Shown here piece after piece: positions 14,482-17,700 of a stretch of DNA of 17,700 bases. This stretch comes from Caldilineaceae bacterium (GTDB lineage Bacteria; Chloroflexota; Anaerolineae; Caldilineales; Caldilineaceae): contig JAPKMW010000158.1 of assembly GCA_026645575.1 (NCBI GenBank), positions 1 to 17,700 of the forward strand. The letters are read 5' to 3'. The translations under genes were made by a program, and so were the position numbers. Positions within the stretch are counted from its first letter, which is position 1. The number at the start of each line of letters is the position of its first letter. The notes below the pieces were generated by a model that searched no databases, was not told the DNA's origin, and saw only the letters and a list, made by a program, of their open reading frames with translations.

Positions 14482-15480
14482 TCAGGGATAAGCACGTAGC
14501 GTCTCGATTTCCGCCAGCGCTGCATCCAAAGTCATCCCTTTCGCAGGAAATGGCCCAGTTTCCAGATCGGCGCCAGTGCGTACAGCATTCAATAGCGCTA
14601 CCATACGCGCCGCAATTCGTTCTTGGTCGTCTTTTTGATACCACTGAAAATTTAGGGGAAGCTGGCTATAATCAACATCCAAGCCAAACATTGATTCTTC
14701 CAGGGTGCGTACATAGGGCTCGCCAAAGTCAAAAGCAAGGACATCACCTCCTTGCAAAGGAATATCGACGATTGGCAGCGTTTCATCGACATCAAACTGG
14801 TAAAGACGGGCGATACCTTTCATCAAGGTCGGACGCGGATCGATGACGACGATCCGATAAGGGTGGGCATCTTGTGGGAGCGTATCACCATTTTCAACCG
14901 GGCGATAGTTGGGAATGCCGGGGAAAGTGGGGGCAGATTCATGCAAATAGTCGATTTCGATTAACACGATGCCACTGCGAAGCAGTTTCAGCGCTTTCTC
15001 ATGGTAGTAAACGGCATCCTGCCCACCAGGTTTGTTGGAAAGCGAGAGAAGTTCAATCCAAACAACCGGCTCACCACGGTCGCGTTTCCCGGGTGAGAAT
15101 TGATAAATACTGATGGCGTGATACTCTTCAATCCCTTGTTCTTTGACCTCTAACAATTCCGGCACAGGCATCACAAGCAGACCATGCCCACTCCGTGAAG
15201 GTGGTAATGGCTCATAGCTACGTTGTGGATCGGTATCGTAGATGAGGACATCGGCTTCCAGTCTACCATCAGGCGTGTTAGCGCGACGAATCTGGAGGGA
15301 CTGCTGAACGCCAGCCATATATCCCATGGGGATGAGCGGAATTTTTAGAGCATTGGCAAGATAGATGATGTGCGCGGCATGAAATTCATCCCACCCGCCC
15401 TCGGCTTGCCAGAGGCTATGGAGATGGGCATTGATACCGGTATACTGGTTCTTGATTGTTCGGATCGATTTCATTGTCAT
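14482..15480 (-). CDS. DUF4058 family protein
   Basis: This 332-residue protein belongs to the DUF4058 family, abundant in Cyanobacteria and Chloroflexota and without a proven function. The N-terminal part has NAHLHSLWQAEGGWDEFHAAHI and RLEADVLIYDTDP. The core WIELLSLSNKPGG followed by VYYHEKALKLLRSGIVLIEIDYL is the conserved block, with YRIVVIDPRP and VDIPLQGGD further on. Some authors regard the family as a degenerate PD-(D/E)XK nuclease fold; the acid and basic residues in WIELLSLSNK would fit that loosely. The ATG at 15480 overlaps the stop of a short upstream frame by ATGA; a second ATG lies at 15474. It stands 59 bases before the methyltransferase gene on the same strand. A link to restriction is only positional. 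Confidence 0.8.
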   Translation of the reverse strand: MTMKSIRTIKNQYTGINAHLHSLWQAEGGWDEFHAAHIIYLANALKIPLIPMGYMAGVQQSLQIRRANTPDGRLEADVLIYDTDPQRSYEPLPPSRSGHGLLVMPVPELLEVKEQGIEEYHAISIYQFSPGKRDRGEPVVWIELLSLSNKPGGQDAVYYHEKALKLLRSGIVLIEIDYLHESAPTFPGIPNYRPVENGDTLPQDAHPYRIVVIDPRPTLMKGIARLYQFDVDETLPIVDIPLQGGDVLAFDFGEPYVRTLEESMFGLDVDYSQLPLNFQWYQKDDQERIAARMVALLNAVRTGADLETGPFPAKGMTLDAALAEIETLRAYP

Positions 15481-15548
15481 TCATAACAACCATTACTGTT
15501 CAAGCTGGTTGCAGGGTAGCAGGTAAGAATATCTTTTACTTTTGCCAT
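15477..15548 (-). CDS. Short reading frame (23 aa), probably a truncated antitoxin remnant or leader peptide
   Basis: ATG at 15546-15548 follows GAGGA at a suitable distance and reads MAKVKDILTCYPATSLNSNGCYE before a TGA that overlaps the DUF4058 start codon as ATGA. Directly upstream lies the end of a toxin-like frame. In similar two-gene modules a small DUF2283-like protein follows such a toxin, so this is probably its first 23 codons after loss of the rest. As it stands it could couple translation to DUF4058. Assignment rests on context and a plausible N-terminus, not on a domain. Confidence 0.4.
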   Translation of the reverse strand: MAKVKDILTCYPATSLNSNGCYE

Positions 15549-15733
15549 AGCACATCCTCAGTCATACGTGGCGCTGCTACTTCAAATGCCGTCAACACTC
15601 TACCGACATCTTGCTTAAACAGAACACAGACCTTTAAAAACAGGTCTGGCGCGTCAGGAATAACGCCTTGCGCATAATAACACGCTACGGTTTGATGCTT
15701 TTCCGTTGAGTATAGAGGGAGAGCGGCCTTTTG
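15536..15733 (-). pseudogene. 5'-truncated remnant of a small toxin-like protein
   Basis: One frame stays open from 15733 to a TAA at 15536-15538 and has coding character: EKHQTVACYYAQGVIPDA, then DLFLKVCVLFKQDVGRVLTA and FEVAAPRMTEDVLWQK. It has no in-frame start until very late (the Met in APRMTED), so only the C-terminal half survives. The YYAQGV...LKVCV...GRVLTAF pattern recalls small single-domain proteins found in pairs with DUF2283-type partners in Cyanobacteria and Chloroflexota; I recall this from general knowledge and cannot name the family firmly. The stop lies ten bases past the downstream ATG, an overlap typical of toxin-antitoxin pairs. The break point is at the stop of the sugar permease gene. 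Confidence 0.55.
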
Positions 15734-15737
15734 TCAA
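15709..15737 (-). promoter_or_regulatory. Strong sigma70-type promoter upstream of the remnant and DUF4058
   Basis: On the minus strand TTGACA (15732-15737) is followed by a 17-base spacer and TATACT (15709-15714). The -35 begins directly after the stop codon of the sugar permease gene. It would transcribe the toxin remnant, the short frame and DUF4058, and possibly the restriction-modification pair. Confidence 0.6.
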
Positions 15738-16640
15738 TCAGCCCTTCACGGCGCCCAACGTAATATTTGCCAGCAGTTGGTTGCGACCGGCAATAAAGAT
15801 GAGGAGAATGGGCAGCGTTGCCAGGAACGCGCCGGCGAGGATCATGCCATATTCCACCTTGTAGAGACCGACCAGCGTCGCCAGACCAACGGGGTAGGTA
15901 AACTTTTCGGCGCTACGCAGGACAATCAGCGGCCAGAGGTAATCATTCCAGGCGCCCAGAAAGACCAAGACAGCCAGCACCGAGAGCGCGCCACGGGTCA
16001 ACGGCAGCCCCACCCGCCAGTAGATGCCGAGTTCGGACGCGCCATCAATGCGCGCCGCATCAACCAGATCATTCGGCACACCGATCATGTTCTGGCGCAT
16101 AAAGAAGACGCCAAACGCACTGATCGCGCCGGGAATGATGATCGCCCAGTAGGTGTCAAGCCAACCTAAATTTAGCATGAGCAAGAAGAGCGGCACCAGC
16201 GTCACTTGATACGGAAAAGTGAGGGTCGCCAGCAAAAAGAGAAAGAGGATGCGCTTGCCGGCAAATTCATACTTGGCAAAGCCCCAGCCCACCAGCGAGG
16301 AGACCAACAGCGTCAGAATCGTTTGCGTCACGGCGACATAGGCGCTGTTGCCAAATTGGCGCAAATAGGGAATCTGTTCACCACTGAGGAGGCGATCATA
16401 GTTGACCAGCGTCGGCTCCCGCGGGATAAAACTGAGCGGGTAGCTGAAGATTTCTGCATCTTCCTTGAAGGAGCCGGCAATCATATAGACAAAGGGCGCG
16501 CCGGTCAACACCACGGCCACCGCCAGTGCGCCATAGAGCAACAGCCACTCGACGCCCCGTCGCCACGGCAGCCCACGTCGCCCGGTTGCGGTCACCACTG
16601 GTTGCAACGGGGTTGGTTGGGTTGGAGTCGTTGTCGCCAC
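15738..16640 (-). CDS. Carbohydrate ABC transporter permease, MalG type
   Basis: This is one of the two membrane subunits of a CUT1-type sugar importer, 300 residues with about six membrane segments after a hydrophilic N-terminus rich in Pro and Thr. The ATPase-contacting EAA loop is DAARIDGAS followed by GLPL (194-202 and 211-214). The motif [13 protein letters not shown] near residues 227-239 is typical of MalG-like subunits. The start is GTG 16640, three bases after the stop of the MalF-type gene, with GGGAGG eight bases upstream. The two genes are clearly one operon. The sugar is unknown; plant oligosaccharides would fit the neighbouring GH32 and CE15 genes, but that is inference. Confidence 0.93.
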   Translation of the reverse strand: MATTTPTQPTPLQPVVTATGRRGLPWRRGVEWLLLYGALAVAVVLTGAPFVYMIAGSFKEDAEIFSYPLSFIPREPTLVNYDRLLSGEQIPYLRQFGNSAYVAVTQTILTLLVSSLVGWGFAKYEFAGKRILFLFLLATLTFPYQVTLVPLFLLMLNLGWLDTYWAIIIPGAISAFGVFFMRQNMIGVPNDLVDAARIDGASELGIYWRVGLPLTRGALSVLAVLVFLGAWNDYLWPLIVLRSAEKFTYPVGLATLVGLYKVEYGMILAGAFLATLPILLIFIAGRNQLLANITLGAVKG

Positions 16641-16643
16641 AGG

Positions 16644-17528
16644 TCAATCCTCCCGAAAGACGCCCAAAATGCGCAGTTGAATCAAGGTCAGCACCAGAAT
16701 GATCAGGGCCAGCGCGTAGCCAATCGCTGCCGCATAGCCAAATTTCAAAAAGCGGAAGCCGGTGAGGTAAAGGTACATGGTCATAAAGAGGCCGGCGTTA
16801 CTCGGCCCCCCTTCCGCCCCCACCAACACCGCGCCTTCGCCAAAGAGATTGTAGGAGCCGACAATGGCAAAGGTCATGACAAAGATCATCACCGGGCGCA
16901 GCAGCGGCAGGGTGACAAACCGAAACGCCTGCCAACGGGACGCCCCATCAATAATCGCCGCCTCTTTCACCTCCGGCGAGATATTTTGTAGACCGGCCAT
17001 AAAGTAGAGCGCATTGATCCCTGTGTAGCGCCATAAGCCCAGGATAATCATCGCCGGCATAATATAAACTGGTTCCTGTAACCAGCGCACCGATGCCAAA
17101 CCAAAGGGTTTTAACAAGTAGTTGTTGATCAAGCCATATTCATGGTTAAAGACCAGGCCAAAGATAATCGCCACGACGACGCCGGAGGTAATGTTGGGTG
17201 AAAAGAAAAGCAACCGAAAAAACTCCCGCCAGCGCAACTCGCGAATATAGAGGATCAACCCTAATCCTAGTGCTGCCGGTACAATGATAAAGATGCTCCC
17301 CGCAGCATAATACGAGGTATTGCCCAGCGCCTTGACAAAGAGGTCATCACTCAACAGTTTGATATAATTGTCCACCCCCACAAAGCGCGGCGCACTGCCA
17401 ATCCCTACCTGCTGGTAGAGGCTCAAATAAAAGGCCCACACCACCGGGTAGAGAAAAAAAATAAGGTAGCCGATAAAGAAGGGGCTGATAAAGAGGTAGG
17501 GAACCAAACGTCGTCGCCACTTGTGCAT
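16644..17528 (-). CDS. Carbohydrate ABC transporter permease, MalF type
   Basis: This is the partner membrane subunit of the sugar importer, about 294 residues with six membrane segments. It begins [20 protein letters not shown], typical of MalF/UgpA-like proteins. The EAA loop is [10 protein letters not shown] then FVTLPLLRP, followed by the membrane segment [18 protein letters not shown] prefer ATG 17528 because AGGA lies eight bases before it; ATG 17537 would add three residues and has no separated ribosome site. No solute-binding protein or ATPase is within the window; the binding protein probably lies upstream beyond the right edge, and the ATPase may be shared from elsewhere. A hairpin just upstream could reduce permease expression relative to such a gene. 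Confidence 0.93.
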   Translation of the reverse strand: MHKWRRRLVPYLFISPFFIGYLIFFLYPVVWAFYLSLYQQVGIGSAPRFVGVDNYIKLLSDDLFVKALGNTSYYAAGSIFIIVPAALGLGLILYIRELRWREFFRLLFFSPNITSGVVVAIIFGLVFNHEYGLINNYLLKPFGLASVRWLQEPVYIMPAMIILGLWRYTGINALYFMAGLQNISPEVKEAAIIDGASRWQAFRFVTLPLLRPVMIFVMTFAIVGSYNLFGEGAVLVGAEGGPSNAGLFMTMYLYLTGFRFLKFGYAAAIGYALALIILVLTLIQLRILGVFRED

Positions 17529-17573
17529 AGGCTTCATCCTGCGTAAAGGGTAGACAATGACGCTTTCAACAAG

Positions 17574-17636
17574 GAGATAAAGAGATTGAGAGATTCAGAG
17601 ATTGGGTCAAACCAATTCTCTTTATCTCTTTATCTC
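17574..17636. repeat. Hairpin-forming GAGATAAAGAGAT repeat upstream of the sugar permeases
   Basis: GAGATAAAGAGAT (17574-17586) is exactly complementary to 17624-17636. Nearer the loop, ATTGG (17601-17605) pairs with CCAAT (17612-17616), and GAGA/TCTC runs fill the rest with small bulges. The structure lies about 40 bases before the MalF-type gene. It may stabilise an upstream message or partly end its transcription; it may also be low-complexity sequence. Confidence 0.45.
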
Positions 17637-17642
17637 TCAATA

Positions 17643-17672
17643 AGGTCAAATGAGCCAGAGGTCAAATTTGAC
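17643..17672. promoter_or_regulatory. GGTCAAA repeats with a GTCAAATTTGAC palindrome
   Basis: AGGTCAAAT occurs at 17643-17651 and 17659-17667, a 16-base period; the second copy lies in the perfect 12-base palindrome GTCAAATTTGAC (17661-17672). A third GGTCAAA is at 17605-17611 in the loop of the hairpin. Spaced palindromes upstream of sugar-transport genes often bind repressors, but no regulator is identified here. Confidence 0.25.
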
Positions 17673-17700
17673 AAGCCGTGATCGAACTAATCGGGTTGAA

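Noticed and set aside
14423..14644. Upstream extension of the methyltransferase to 14644
   Set aside because: It overlaps the end of DUF4058 and reads a low-quality Cys/Arg-rich stretch; the promoter placement favours ATG 14422.
15456..15677. Plus-strand 73-codon frame in the gap before DUF4058
   Set aside because: The minus strand over the same bases has a frame with clearer coding character, the toxin-like remnant, and no plus-strand ribosome site was seen.
16206..16991. Plus-strand reading frame of 261 codons across both sugar permeases
   Set aside because: It spans two clear membrane-protein genes on the other strand, and its product is a His/Gln/Arg-rich string without hydrophobic or domain structure.

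Overview
No rRNA, tRNA or CRISPR array is visible. The window is moderately GC-rich, dense in GCCGGC-type words and rich in short inverted repeats. It carries several families common in filamentous Chloroflexota: FtsX-type permeases, a PD-(D/E)XK protein with SPEERLA repeats, DUF4058, and many sugar ABC permeases. A member of Chloroflexota (Caldilinea/Anaerolineae-like) is my best guess. It is an inference from gene content and style, not from a marker gene.

Layout. (1) 1-3713: an FtsX-like ABC permease, preceded on the same strand by a PD-(D/E)XK nuclease-like gene with a 27-bp tandem repeat and an apparent frameshift at its 5' end. A 122-bp MITE-like element with 13-bp terminal inverted repeats and a perfect 10-bp target duplication sits in its promoter region. 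(2) 3800-7412, plus strand: a SolA/sarcosine-oxidase-type flavoenzyme, an SDR dehydrogenase and a GH32 beta-fructosidase, probably a small catabolic set. (3) 7481-9622, minus strand: a MarR regulator, a two-domain ring-cleaving dioxygenase and an alpha/beta hydrolase. This has the content of the quinone-stress mhqR-mhqO-mhqD regulon packed into one operon. A strong promoter overlaps candidate operator repeats. A perfect 31-bp palindrome separates it from the convergent GH32 gene. (4) 9912-12477, minus strand: an MFS transporter and a CE15-like carbohydrate esterase. (5) 12552-15737, minus strand: a visibly more AT-rich accessory block. It holds a degraded toxin-antitoxin-like remnant, a DUF4058 gene, and a type II restriction-modification pair whose genes overlap by ATGA. 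(6) 15738-17537, minus strand: MalG- and MalF-type sugar ABC permeases. Their binding protein is probably just outside the right edge.

How it fits together. GH32, the CE15-like esterase, the MFS protein and the sugar ABC permeases suggest a heterotroph feeding on plant-type oligosaccharides and polysaccharides. The mhq-like operon suggests exposure to quinones or other aromatic electrophiles. The accessory pieces (MITE, restriction-modification pair, toxin remnant, DUF4058 and PD-(D/E)XK proteins) lie between these metabolic operons. Promoters with TTGACA-17-TATACT/TATTAT spacing are readable at several places. At least two of them place the transcription start at or next to an ATG, implying leaderless messages.
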